A stretch of 24,896 bases of DNA from a virus: the IMG/VR virus record IMGVR_UViG_3300046804_003567, positions 1 to 24,896 of that record. One strand, written 5' to 3'. Shown here piece by piece: positions 12,599 to 18,510 of the stretch (position 1 is its first letter; every line of letters begins with the position of its first letter). The notes below the pieces were generated by a model, which searched no databases, had not been told where the DNA came from, and saw only the letters and a list, made by a program, of their open reading frames with translations. A program made the position numbers and the translations under genes.

Positions 12599-12849
12599 CA
12601 TTTGTTTTGTTGAATGAGGATCTTTTTGATCTCTTGATAAATGAACTGACGAAGTTTAAGTTCGGTAGTGTTATCAAAAGCATAATACAGTCGATTCAGA
12701 TATTCGTTCTGTGTTGCACCAATGTTACCATCACCACCGATGTCATTGAGTGATGAACCTGCAACAACTTTCGATTTTCCAAAGTTACCTGAGACACGCC
12801 CAGTTGTTCTCAGTTTAGGGCGAATCTTTGAGAGGTTAGAGTAAGTCAT
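12595..12849 (-). CDS. Basic hypothetical protein, 84 aa
   Basis: The product is 84 residues: MTYSNLSKIRPKLRTTGRVS, a Gly/Ser-rich linker (GNFGKSKVVAGSSLNDIGGD), then a helix (NRLYYAFDNTTELKLRQFIY and QEIKKILIQQNKW). The flexible, basic first half is unusual among its neighbours. The start overlaps the upstream TGA (ATGA). The TGA stop begins the D5 dyad. No known function. Confidence 0.7.
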   Translation of the reverse strand: MTYSNLSKIRPKLRTTGRVSGNFGKSKVVAGSSLNDIGGDGNIGATQNEYLNRLYYAFDNTTELKLRQFIYQEIKKILIQQNKW

Positions 12850-13019
12850 TCATCCTCTTCATAAGGGAACATTTCATCATACTCTTCATCTGTGAGAGTA
12901 AGATACTGAACATTAGCATTTTTGTGCTCTTCAGCATACACTAACTGATAATGTGCAAAAGAACTAGGATCGGAACTAGCAAACTCTACCAGACCATCAA
13001 TCAAACAAAGGTAATTCAT
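12846..13019 (-). CDS. Small acidic protein, 57 aa
   Basis: The product is 57 residues: MNYLCLIDGLVEFASSDPSS, then FAHYQLVYAEEHKNANVQYL and TLTDEEYDEMFPYEEDE. It is acidic, especially at the end. Both ends overlap their neighbours by 4 bp (ATGA). No known function. Confidence 0.7.
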   Translation of the reverse strand: MNYLCLIDGLVEFASSDPSSFAHYQLVYAEEHKNANVQYLTLTDEEYDEMFPYEEDE

Positions 13020-13159
13020 TTGAAACTCACATTTACACCAATTACTTTTGCTTTTGGATTTCGTGCAGTAGCAGTTTCTCTTGCATCTTTAGGAGAGTTA
13101 GCATACACCTCTTCCTTAAAGACTTTGCCACCAACATACAGATCAACAATGTACTTCAT
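13016..13159 (-). CDS. Small conserved hypothetical protein, 47 aa
   Basis: The product is 47 residues: MKYIVDLYVGGKVFKEEVYA, a helix (NSPKDARETATARNPKAKVI) and GVNVSFK. The beta-hairpin, helix and beta-strand pattern with A-R-N-P-x-A-K-V occurs, from memory, in short proteins of many cyanomyoviruses. The start and stop are coupled by ATGA overlaps. The function is unknown. Confidence 0.74.
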   Translation of the reverse strand: MKYIVDLYVGGKVFKEEVYANSPKDARETATARNPKAKVIGVNVSFK

Positions 13160-13350
13160 AGTGTTTGCCAGTGTTGTGCTTCTTTGATGTTAGAATTGAA
13201 AAACTTTTGAATGATAGAATCAATCACAGGATACCATTCTTCGTTTGCACTAGGATACCCACATTCTCGTGCTTGATTGAGAAACTTAAGGATGCAAGTT
13301 TCCTCATTAGGAGTAAAATTAACGCGATTGAAAGTGTAACCGTCAGTCAT
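13156..13350 (-). CDS. Small hypothetical protein, 64 aa
   Basis: The product is 64 residues: MTDGYTFNRVNFTPNEETCI, then LKFLNQARECGYPSANEEWY and PVIDSIIQKFFNSNIKEAQH. It is mostly helical and soluble. I use the ATG at 13350, which overlaps the upstream TGA as TGATG; a TTG one codon earlier is also open. No known function. Confidence 0.72.
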   Translation of the reverse strand: MTDGYTFNRVNFTPNEETCILKFLNQARECGYPSANEEWYPVIDSIIQKFFNSNIKEAQHWQTL

Positions 13351-13508
13351 CAATCATCTCCAAAGTTGTTGACAAGAAAATCCTCAAGTTCGCAAAGTTC
13401 CACCTCATCTAAGGAGTCAATGTAGTTACGCAAAGTATCTTCTAAGACACCATTATTCTTTTTGCAAGTTTCATACAGAAACTCAAAAAGTTGCGTTTTG
13501 TTAGTCAT
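13350..13508 (-). CDS. Small acidic protein, 52 aa
   Basis: The product is 52 residues: MTNKTQLFEFLYETCKKNNG, then VLEDTLRNYIDSLDEVELCE and LEDFLVNNFGDD. It is acidic and helical with two Cys. It starts in the TGATTATG context directly after the upstream gene. No known function. Confidence 0.7.
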   Translation of the reverse strand: MTNKTQLFEFLYETCKKNNGVLEDTLRNYIDSLDEVELCELEDFLVNNFGDD

Positions 13509-13510
13509 AA

Positions 13511-13780
13511 TCAGTTTGCGTAGATTGCCAGACCCTTACGGTCACGGATTGAATCATCAATCACCTCACCAATCTGTTCGTAAATGTAGTCGGAACCACC
13601 TACATCAGCGAGCACATCTTGAGTGAAAAGAGAAGAAAAATACTTCTCTTGATTGTCCTCACCATCAAACTCAACAACATCGTGTTGAGTGAATACAAAC
13701 GCAGCACAGGGAGCGTTCTCACCTTGACTCTCAATCATTTGGTTGATAGAGTCACGAAGTTCAGAAAGAGTGCGATACAT
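13511..13780 (-). CDS. Conserved hypothetical protein, 89 aa
   Basis: The product is 89 residues: MYRTLSELRDSINQMIESQG, then ENAPCAAFVFTQHDVVEFDG and VGGSDYIYEQIGEVIDDSIR. It is alpha/beta and acidic. From memory, the N-terminal helix and P-C-A-A-F-V-F-T strand recur in other cyanophages. The ATG at 13780 is in the TTTGATTATG context; two extra in-frame residues upstream are not favoured. The function is unknown. Confidence 0.74.
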   Translation of the reverse strand: MYRTLSELRDSINQMIESQGENAPCAAFVFTQHDVVEFDGEDNQEKYFSSLFTQDVLADVGGSDYIYEQIGEVIDDSIRDRKGLAIYAN

Positions 13781-13782
13781 AA

Positions 13783-13950
13783 TCAAACAGGGGTAACTTC
13801 AACAGAGCGGATAAGATTTGTGCGATCTCGTGCTAGGTAATCGTCTGCAATCTTGCCACAAGATGAACGAGACTTAATGAATGTTTCTTCATAATAAGTC
13901 TCTGCACTGTTGGGGACTTTATACTCAATCAAGAGTCGATAGTTGTTCAT
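13783..13950 (-). CDS. Small hypothetical protein, 55 aa
   Basis: The product is 55 residues: MNNYRLLIEYKVPNSAETYY, then EETFIKSRSSCGKIADDYLA and RDRTNLIRSVEVTPV. A beta-hairpin, helix and beta-strand pattern is likely. It starts in the TGATTATG context, preferred over a longer frame from 14004 that overlaps the previous gene. No known function. Confidence 0.72.
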   Translation of the reverse strand: MNNYRLLIEYKVPNSAETYYEETFIKSRSSCGKIADDYLARDRTNLIRSVEVTPV

Positions 13951-13952
13951 AA

Positions 13953-14162
13953 TCAGCAAGCAGTGGGAAGAATAGAGAAAGTGCCACACCAACGACAAAC
14001 CCAATCAAGGGTATCATTGTAGCAGCGAGGATTGCTCACCACCATGCTGCTGTTTCTTTCGGGATTGTATGCAACAGCAACATAAAGGTTCTTACCAACC
14101 TCCTGAATCCACATTTGATTCACTTTACCTTCCTTCCAGTTGGTAGTGTAGTGAAATACCAT
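13953..14162 (-). CDS. Small hypothetical protein, 69 aa
   Basis: The product is 69 residues: MVFHYTTNWKEGKVNQMWIQ, then EVGKNLYVAVAYNPERNSSM and VVSNPRCYNDTLDWVCRWCG. It is beta-rich with three Cys and many aromatic residues; a Cys cluster near the end (CRWCG) might bind metal. It is the first gene of the eight-gene operon from dyad promoter D10. A TTG 24 bases upstream is in frame but less likely. No known function. Confidence 0.7.
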   Translation of the reverse strand: MVFHYTTNWKEGKVNQMWIQEVGKNLYVAVAYNPERNSSMVVSNPRCYNDTLDWVCRWCGTFSILPTAC

Positions 14163-14190
14163 CGGTTGCGTGGTTTGATTCAACAAAGTC

Positions 14191-14249
14191 AGTATAAGCG
14201 CATCAGAGGCGATTCTGGTGCGCCTGGTGGACAGTTAATCAGGTGTCAC
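14191..14249 (-). promoter_or_regulatory. Dyad promoter D10 (for 14162-12595 operon)
   Basis: The -10 is TATACT (14191-14196). The dyad GTGACACCT-GATT-AACTGTCCA is at 14228-14249, 31 bp upstream. The TGA of the upstream gene lies in its centre. There is no TTGACA-like -35. A longer-loop pairing, GACAGT/ACTGTC, spans the same place. Confidence 0.58.
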
Positions 14250-14589
14250 TGTCGGCGCCGCGAGCAAGTTTATTTGCTCTTTTCTGCTGCGAACGATAAT
14301 GTGTTGTCATAGCATCAGATCTTGCTTGTGCAGTATCACGATCTGCTACTGTTTTTGTAGTTTTGCGAATCTTATTTGCTCTTTGACGATCTTTAGCACT
14401 TTGAGACTGACTTAGGCGCTCTGCTTTATTCAGTGCCTTTTCTTCACCAGTTTTCTTAGGATACTTGAAATTGCCAGCATCACGAGCGAATGGAACTTTT
14501 GCTTCACAAATGCTCATAAACTCCTCAAAAGTTCTTGGTTTTGGGATGGGTTTGCCAGTGATTCCTACTTCTGTTTGATCCTTTGACAT
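14239..14589 (-). CDS. Basic protein with capsid-targeting-like motif, candidate internal head protein (116 aa)
   Basis: The product is 116 residues and very basic. After a short Pro/Lys start it has RTFEEFMSICEA (residues 19-30), which resembles the T4 capsid-targeting sequence MKTYQEFIAEA. I-C-E before A fits the (L/I)-x-E cleavage rule of the gp21 prohead protease, giving a cut after residue 29. The remainder is a Lys/Arg/Ala/Gln-rich helix (LNKAERLSQSQSAKDRQRAN and onwards). A late promoter octamer AATAAATA lies 21 bp upstream of the ATG. The motif, promoter and composition together suggest packaging in the head and ejection with DNA. The fit to T4 is by eye only. Confidence 0.62.
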   Translation of the reverse strand: MSKDQTEVGITGKPIPKPRTFEEFMSICEAKVPFARDAGNFKYPKKTGEEKALNKAERLSQSQSAKDRQRANKIRKTTKTVADRDTAQARSDAMTTHYRSQQKRANKLARGADSDT

Positions 14590-14609
14590 CTTAACAAACA
14601 CTTTTTAGG

Positions 14610-14617
14610 TATTTATT
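14610..14617 (-). promoter_or_regulatory. Late promoter octamer AATAAATA before the 14589 gene
   Basis: The minus strand reads AATAAATA (NATAAATA). It overlaps the TAA of the upstream ligase-like gene and lies 21 bp from the ATG at 14589. Confidence 0.68.
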
Positions 14618-15512
14618 AAGTCCATTGCTTAGGAAGAGCAAAGTTTTGATGAGAAAACTCATCACGATTTACAATCTTGTAACTTCCAAACTCATTGTGC
14701 ATGACATAACCTTCATGATCACTGATTCCACCATCAATCTCACAAGTTACATCAGTGTCAGATTCAATGTAGAAGAACAAATCCATCTTGATAGATTCAA
14801 TCAACTTCCACAAACGCATCAAGTTGATGTCAACATCATAATTTTCTGCAATTTCATGCTCATCCACCTCACTACCCTCGCGGATGTAGGAATTGATGAC
14901 TTTTTTGAGTTCTTTTGCTTGTTTATCATTCACGAAGGTGCAAAGAGTGCTCATTTGTTTAGCAAACTTGCAGAAGTCTTCGATGTCTTCGCGATAAGGA
15001 CAAATAGATGCTTCTGGTTGCACCCATTTCACATCCAGAGTATCAGCAAACTGTTTGCTGATAGGATATGCAACAGCATTGCGAAGATCATCTTCACAAT
15101 CATACTCAGTGTGAGGTGCAATAATTACACTTTGCTCAATCACCTCAGGGAACTTGTAAGTGATCGTGTTGGGGCAATAAGTATCACTCCCAGCAAAACC
15201 AATAAAATCACCTTGATAGATATGACTTGTGCGAGGTAGACTATCAAAGCAAGTATGAAGAATAGTCGCAACTTTACCTTCATGGTTTTGATCAATTTCT
15301 TCATGAGAATGATTGATTTTAATTTTTACTTTGTTGAACACAGATTTGGTGCCAACAAAAAACTTACCGTTAGCAGGATTGCGACCCCACACAATAGCAG
15401 GAGCGCCATCAATCTTGACACTGACATGAGAATCAGCAGTGAACCAATCAAGAACTGAAAGATCACCAGTCAAGATGGTATCTTCAGGATGTTCGATGTG
15501 CTTGTTTTGCAT
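14616..15512 (-). CDS. Nucleotidyltransferase-fold (ligase-like) protein, DUF6267-like
   Basis: The product is 298 residues from the ATG at 15512. Motifs in order match covalent nucleotidyltransferases (DNA/RNA ligases, capping enzymes): motif I K-I-D-G at 33-36 with K33 the candidate AMP-accepting lysine, R44, motif III IYQGDFIGF (98-106), motif IV EGYVM (267-271) and motif V YKIVNR (278-283, K279). It resembles, from memory, the phage DUF6267 family. No OB-fold is apparent. It could ligate or cap nucleic acid, or be a non-catalytic relative. An intrinsic-terminator-like hairpin and a dyad promoter precede it. A TTG at 15545 would add 11 residues but begins in the T-run of the terminator. 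Confidence 0.62.
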   Translation of the reverse strand: MQNKHIEHPEDTILTGDLSVLDWFTADSHVSVKIDGAPAIVWGRNPANGKFFVGTKSVFNKVKIKINHSHEEIDQNHEGKVATILHTCFDSLPRTSHIYQGDFIGFAGSDTYCPNTITYKFPEVIEQSVIIAPHTEYDCEDDLRNAVAYPISKQFADTLDVKWVQPEASICPYREDIEDFCKFAKQMSTLCTFVNDKQAKELKKVINSYIREGSEVDEHEIAENYDVDINLMRLWKLIESIKMDLFFYIESDTDVTCEIDGGISDHEGYVMHNEFGSYKIVNRDEFSHQNFALPKQWT

Positions 15513-15533
15513 TGGTGTTTGAGTCACAGGTTG

Positions 15534-15592
15534 ATCATAAAACAAAAACAGGAACCTTGTGGGTTCCTGTGTGACAGTTGTTTAATTGTCCT
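15534..15592 (-). promoter_or_regulatory. Dyad promoter D6 (for the ligase-like gene)
   Basis: The -10 is TATGAT (15534-15539), and the dyad AGGACAATT-AAAC-AACTGTCAC is at 15571-15592, 31 bp upstream. The dyad holds the TAA of the upstream gene. A terminator hairpin lies between dyad and -10. Confidence 0.52.
15544..15570 (-). terminator. Intrinsic terminator inside a promoter
   Basis: On the minus strand a perfect 9-bp stem ACAGGAACC/GGTTCCTGT with a 5-base loop is followed by TTTTTGTTTT. It ends the 15931-15582 transcript 11 bp after its last stop, yet sits between dyad and -10 of D6. Confidence 0.85.
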
Positions 15593-15788
15593 CTTTCATC
15601 TTATCTTGAGCAGATTTGCTGATTTTGCACACCAAATCATTATCGTAAAAGTATTTTACCCTTTCACGGCGAGCAGCAATCAACATGTTGTACTCTTCTT
15701 GTTGCTGTTTCGTAAAAATAAAATCTTGACGACGCCAAGCATCTTTCAGTTCTTGAAGATGTGGCAGAACATTTACAGTATCAGTCAT
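15582..15788 (-). CDS. Small basic helical protein, 68 aa
   Basis: The product is 68 residues: MTDTVNVLPHLQELKDAWRR, then QDFIFTKQQQEEYNMLIAAR and RERVKYFYDNDLVCKISKSA. It is largely helical. The ATG at 15788 is in the TTGATTATG context. The stop lies in the D6 dyad and the terminator follows 11 bp later. No known function. Confidence 0.72.
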   Translation of the reverse strand: MTDTVNVLPHLQELKDAWRRQDFIFTKQQQEEYNMLIAARRERVKYFYDNDLVCKISKSAQDKMKEDN

Positions 15789-15790
15789 AA

Positions 15791-15931
15791 TCAATAATCG
15801 TAGTTGGAGTTTAGAAAAGAATTGAAAGACTTTTCCTCATCTTCGACTTCATCAAAGAGTCCATCATAAGATGCTTCTGCAAAGTCGAAACCATCAGATT
15901 CTTCAATTTGGAAATCATCAAAGGTGTTCAT
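15791..15931 (-). CDS. Small acidic protein, 46 aa
   Basis: The product is 46 residues: MNTFDDFQIEESDGFDFAEA, then SYDGLFDEVEDEEKSFNSFL and NSNYDY. It is extremely acidic and Phe/Tyr/Asp-rich, as are disordered interaction peptides. An AAGGAG ribosome-binding site lies 8 bases before the ATG. It is the first gene after dyad promoter D7. No known function; mimicry of DNA or binding to a basic partner are guesses. Confidence 0.7.
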   Translation of the reverse strand: MNTFDDFQIEESDGFDFAEASYDGLFDEVEDEEKSFNSFLNSNYDY

Positions 15932-15957
15932 GAAGTGCTCCTTGACTGAACAAATGT

Positions 15958-16015
15958 AATTTAACTGATCTTGGTGTGGAAATCAAGTGTCTTGTGACAG
16001 TTTGAGAACTGTCTC
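15958..16015 (-). promoter_or_regulatory. Dyad promoter D7 (for 15931-15582)
   Basis: The promoter has -35 TTGATT (15981-15986), a 17-bp spacer and -10 TAAATT (15958-15963). The dyad GAGACAGTT-CTCA-AACTGTCAC is at 15994-16015, 30 bp from the -10, with a perfect 7-bp stem. The TGA of the upstream gene overlaps its distal edge. Confidence 0.68.
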
Positions 16016-16592
16016 AAAGTTTCTTATAAAGTATGATTTTCTTGTTTTCTCCAGTAGGTTTAACAAACTTTTGCTTTAATTGTTCTCCACTATCCCATTT
16101 CATTGAAGATGATTTGTGGGCAGGAAGTCCTGCGGTTTCACCTATAACTTCCCAATTATCTGCTTTATAAACTGCACCAGTGTTTCCACCTGCAACAAAT
16201 GTGAGCAAATGCGATAGATCATCACCATATTTTTCTTTCCATACTTCTTGGCAAGAATTGCGAACAAGTTTCAAAATCTGTGTGCCTGCATTGGGTATCT
16301 TTCTCTTTAGGCAAAATCTCCAATTATTTGCGAAGTTGTTAAAAACCTTTCGATATTCATCTTTACTGAGATTTACCTTTTTCAACAAATCTTTCGGTGG
16401 TGGATATACTGAAGAACCAAGTCCAATCATGCCAATACACTCAGGAAGTAAACCCTCCTGAGTATAATAAATCAACCAATCAATCCGTCTACCTACAGAT
16501 GCTGCAGATGCGACATAACTGTGATAGTTCTCGATGATATTTTTTACTTCTTGCTTTTGTGCTTTTGTTGTAACTAACTCAATAGAAAACAT
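16014..16592 (-). CDS. DUF4338/Mom-like (GNAT-related) protein
   Basis: The product is 192 residues. The order of segments fits, from memory, the DUF4338 group (N-terminal part of Druantia DruA), itself related to the Mom DNA-modification acyltransferases. These are an N-terminal H-Y or H-S-Y helix (ENYHSYVASAASVGRRIDWL), ECIGMIGLGSS, VFNNFANNWRFCL, KIPNAGTQILKLVRNSCQEV, a W-x-x-K-Y-G motif and FVAGGNTGAVYKADNWEVIG near 145-150 onwards. If the match holds, it could modify DNA bases or act on DNA. It overlaps the nuclease-like gene as TAATG, so both are made together. Family membership is an eye-level match without a search. Confidence 0.55.
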   Translation of the reverse strand: MFSIELVTTKAQKQEVKNIIENYHSYVASAASVGRRIDWLIYYTQEGLLPECIGMIGLGSSVYPPPKDLLKKVNLSKDEYRKVFNNFANNWRFCLKRKIPNAGTQILKLVRNSCQEVWKEKYGDDLSHLLTFVAGGNTGAVYKADNWEVIGETAGLPAHKSSSMKWDSGEQLKQKFVKPTGENKKIILYKKL

Positions 16593-17260
16593 TAGAAAGT
16601 TTTGTAAATATGAAACATCAATCCATGATAACCAGAGGTATATTTTTTACCCGAACCTTTCATTTGAAGATGAAACATTTTATTGCCATTTGAGTCAATA
16701 AAATGTAGTGTGGTCTCATTCAATACCCATTGTCCATTATACACCAGTTGCTCAAGATCTTCAACAGAGTACACTTGAGTATTAGTAGTAGGTTTATCAA
16801 ACCAAATCAAATAATCAACTGGAGTGTCGCTCATGCCGCGGCGGACAATCACATCGAAGATTTCAAGTTTGTGTTGATTGAACCATTCAATCGCCCAATC
16901 ATTGTATCCATCATCAATTTGACTTTTAGTGAGTCGATGTTGACGACTTTGACCTTTGCTTACATCTTTTCCAGGAATACCAAAGAAAGAATCAAACCAC
17001 AGACGGAGATCTCCAGCAATGTTAAAAAACTCACACCACCTTTCAGTAGAAGTTAGGTGACATTGAGTGTGATTCTTACTGACAGATTTGAGACTGTAAG
17101 AAACACCAGTTTCGTTGTTAATGATGTCTTGCTTTGTCTTGGGTTTTCCATCAACAACATGACCAGCAGTTTTAGTATTCAACCAATCACAAATGCGCTG
17201 TTCATTAAGATGACCGATGCGCTTTGCTTCGGTTCCTGCAATGATTTGGGCAGTAGTCAT
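16592..17260 (-). CDS. Restriction-endonuclease-like protein (PD-(D/E)XK candidate)
   Basis: The product is 222 residues. The N-terminal part has a helix with E20 (GHLNEQRICDWLN), then KPKTKQDII with D45 and YSLKSVSKN with S56-L57-K58, which has the spacing of a PD-(D/E)XK active site in which Ser replaces the usual acidic residue. The remainder is mixed, with Trp/Phe/His-rich segments and a basic, Gly-rich C-terminus (LQMKGSGKKYTSGYHGLMFH). It resembles type II restriction enzymes in layout. It lies directly before the DUF4338-like gene and after a capsid-targeting-like gene in the same late unit. The catalytic assignment is uncertain because of the Ser. Confidence 0.48.
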   Translation of the reverse strand: MTTAQIIAGTEAKRIGHLNEQRICDWLNTKTAGHVVDGKPKTKQDIINNETGVSYSLKSVSKNHTQCHLTSTERWCEFFNIAGDLRLWFDSFFGIPGKDVSKGQSRQHRLTKSQIDDGYNDWAIEWFNQHKLEIFDVIVRRGMSDTPVDYLIWFDKPTTNTQVYSVEDLEQLVYNGQWVLNETTLHFIDSNGNKMFHLQMKGSGKKYTSGYHGLMFHIYKTF

Positions 17261-17285
17261 GAATTAGATGTCAAAAGTGAATAAT

Positions 17286-17552
17286 TTAGCGACTCATAAT
17301 TGCTTTGAGTCTTGCCTTCTTTGCTGCTTTTTCTCTACGCTTGAGTTCTCTCTTTACAGCACCACCGCCACTACGATTAACAATGAGTTTTTCTATTTCT
17401 TTTTTCTTTGGTTTACCTGCTGGACCTGAATGTGACTGGAGAGTGTAACTTTTTACTCCATCAACTTCTTTATAAGTTCCAGGAACTGCGTGTGGTGGAG
17501 TATTTGGTTTTTTACCTTCACAGATTTCGTAGAACTCTTTGAATGTCAACAT
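17286..17552 (-). CDS. Basic protein with capsid-targeting-like N-terminus, candidate internal head protein (88 aa)
   Basis: The product is 88 residues and highly basic. It begins MLTFKEFYEICEGKKPNTPP, close to the T4 capsid-targeting sequence MKTYQEFIAEA; I-C-E before G (residues 10-12) fits the gp21 protease rule, giving a cut after residue 12. The rest is Lys/Arg/Gly-rich (HSGPAGKPKKKEIEKLIVNR, then a Lys/Arg/Glu/Ala helix). A late promoter octamer AATAAATA lies 20 bp upstream of the ATG. It is the first gene of the late unit that continues with the nuclease-like and DUF4338-like genes. Confidence 0.62.
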   Translation of the reverse strand: MLTFKEFYEICEGKKPNTPPHAVPGTYKEVDGVKSYTLQSHSGPAGKPKKKEIEKLIVNRSGGGAVKRELKRREKAAKKARLKAIMSR

Positions 17553-17571
17553 TTGTCTATTGTTTTTTGAT

Positions 17572-17579
17572 TATTTATT
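17572..17579 (-). promoter_or_regulatory. Late promoter octamer AATAAATA before the 17552 gene
   Basis: The minus strand reads AATAAATA within a T4-type late context, just after the TAA of the upstream gene and 20 bp from the ATG at 17552. Confidence 0.68.
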
Positions 17580-17580
17580 T

Positions 17581-17850
17581 TTACTCAAACTCAAGAGTCC
17601 TATTTGCTTTTTGAAGTGGGTTCGGAGTTTGATATTCAAATTGCGAGGGAGTTTCAACAAATACTTCGATTTTAGTTTCATCGTTCCAATGTCGAATCAC
17701 ACCAGCACAAATAAAAGCATTAGTAATCAAATAAGTTGCAAATATAAAAGTGCGAATAATTGCAACCTTATCAGATTCTTTATCGCATTTGCTTGCCTTT
17801 TCACCCAATGCTTTCGCCCACCAGCGCCATGCAGTCTTGTTCTTCTTCAT
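17581..17850 (-). CDS. Small membrane protein, 89 aa
   Basis: The product is 89 residues: a basic amphipathic N-terminus (MKKNKTAWRWWAKALGEKAS), a membrane helix (TFIFATYLITNAFICAGVIR), then H-W-N-D and a polar tail. From memory, this W-R-W-W-x-K-x-L-G, helix, R-H-W-N pattern is common in cyanomyoviruses without a function. The ATG at 17850 gives the conserved-looking N-terminus; an ATG 24 bases upstream is also in frame. It overlaps the previous gene by 50 bp or more. Confidence 0.74.
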   Translation of the reverse strand: MKKNKTAWRWWAKALGEKASKCDKESDKVAIIRTFIFATYLITNAFICAGVIRHWNDETKIEVFVETPSQFEYQTPNPLQKANRTLEFE

Positions 17851-18076
17851 GTTTTGATTGTCTTGATTTAACATACTTTAACTGTTTCCAATCTTCTTTG
17901 TAACAAACCACAAGCAATCTTTCGTTTGCATGAATAGGGCAAGCATGATAGTTTACTTTATCTTTAGGACGAACAATGTACTCGATAGTAATGTATTCGT
18001 CATCCTTAAAATAAACCCAACCTTCAACACCCTTTGTCCATTCTACATAATCATTGACTTGTGGTTTGTATTTCAT
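17801..18076 (-). CDS. Hypothetical protein, 91 aa, extended over the next gene
   Basis: The product is 91 residues: MKYKPQVNDYVEWTKGVEGW, then VYFKDDEYITIEYIVRPKDK and LLVVCYKEDWKQLKYVKSRQ. It is beta-rich, like a small SH3- or Tudor-like barrel. From memory, relatives end near Y-V-x-S-R; here the frame continues about 20 residues over the start of the next gene, suggesting loss of an older stop. The start is coupled to the upstream stop (ATGA). No known function. Confidence 0.7.
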   Translation of the reverse strand: MKYKPQVNDYVEWTKGVEGWVYFKDDEYITIEYIVRPKDKVNYHACPIHANERLLVVCYKEDWKQLKYVKSRQSKHEEEQDCMALVGESIG

Positions 18077-18354
18077 ACAAAGAACGCATCTAGTGGAGAT
18101 TGTTTAATGGGCATTGCGGTGTAGTTTCGCGTGTCCGTGATATTTACACGAGCACCGATGGTTTTACTATTGATGGGGGCGAAGTATTCTCTGGTCTTGG
18201 ACTTGTAGAATCCCCAGATGGTTTTTGTTGCAGCACCATTATTGTAATCAAACTTGCGATGGCAATGCAACCATATAGCAATAACTCCGCGCTTAAACTC
18301 TTCGAACTCATAAGAATACCCCTTTGGTGCTTTGTGTGGAAACTCAGCAATCAT
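18073..18354 (-). CDS. Conserved hypothetical protein, 93 aa
   Basis: The product is 93 residues: MIAEFPHKAPKGYSYEFEEF, then KRGVIAIWLHCHRKFDYNNG and TIWGFYKSKTREYFAPINSK. It is beta-rich and aromatic. From memory, the G-Y-S-Y-E-F-E-E-F-K and I-W-G-F-Y segments recur in other cyanophages; the function is unknown. It starts inside the end of the coiled-coil gene (11-bp overlap). Confidence 0.74.
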   Translation of the reverse strand: MIAEFPHKAPKGYSYEFEEFKRGVIAIWLHCHRKFDYNNGAATKTIWGFYKSKTREYFAPINSKTIGARVNITDTRNYTAMPIKQSPLDAFFV

Positions 18355-18481
18355 AGAACTTGTCTCGCGACATGTACTCAATTTGTTTTTGCAGTTGTAA
18401 GATTTCGTGTTCTTGTTCTGCAATTTTACTTTGCAGTTGTTCAATGCGATCTTGATACTGTTTCTTCAAATCAAACACCAT
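18344..18481 (-). CDS. Small coiled-coil protein, 45 aa
   Basis: The product is 45 residues: MVFDLKKQYQDRIEQLQSKI, then AEQEHEILQLQKQIEYMSRD and KFYDC. Heptad-spaced Leu, Ile and Gln predict a coiled coil over most of its length. It overlaps the next gene by 11 bp. It could be an oligomerisation or adaptor peptide; the function is unknown. Confidence 0.68.
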   Translation of the reverse strand: MVFDLKKQYQDRIEQLQSKIAEQEHEILQLQKQIEYMSRDKFYDC

Positions 18482-18510
18482 TTTATTGGTGTGAGCAACA
18501 TGGTGAGTCA

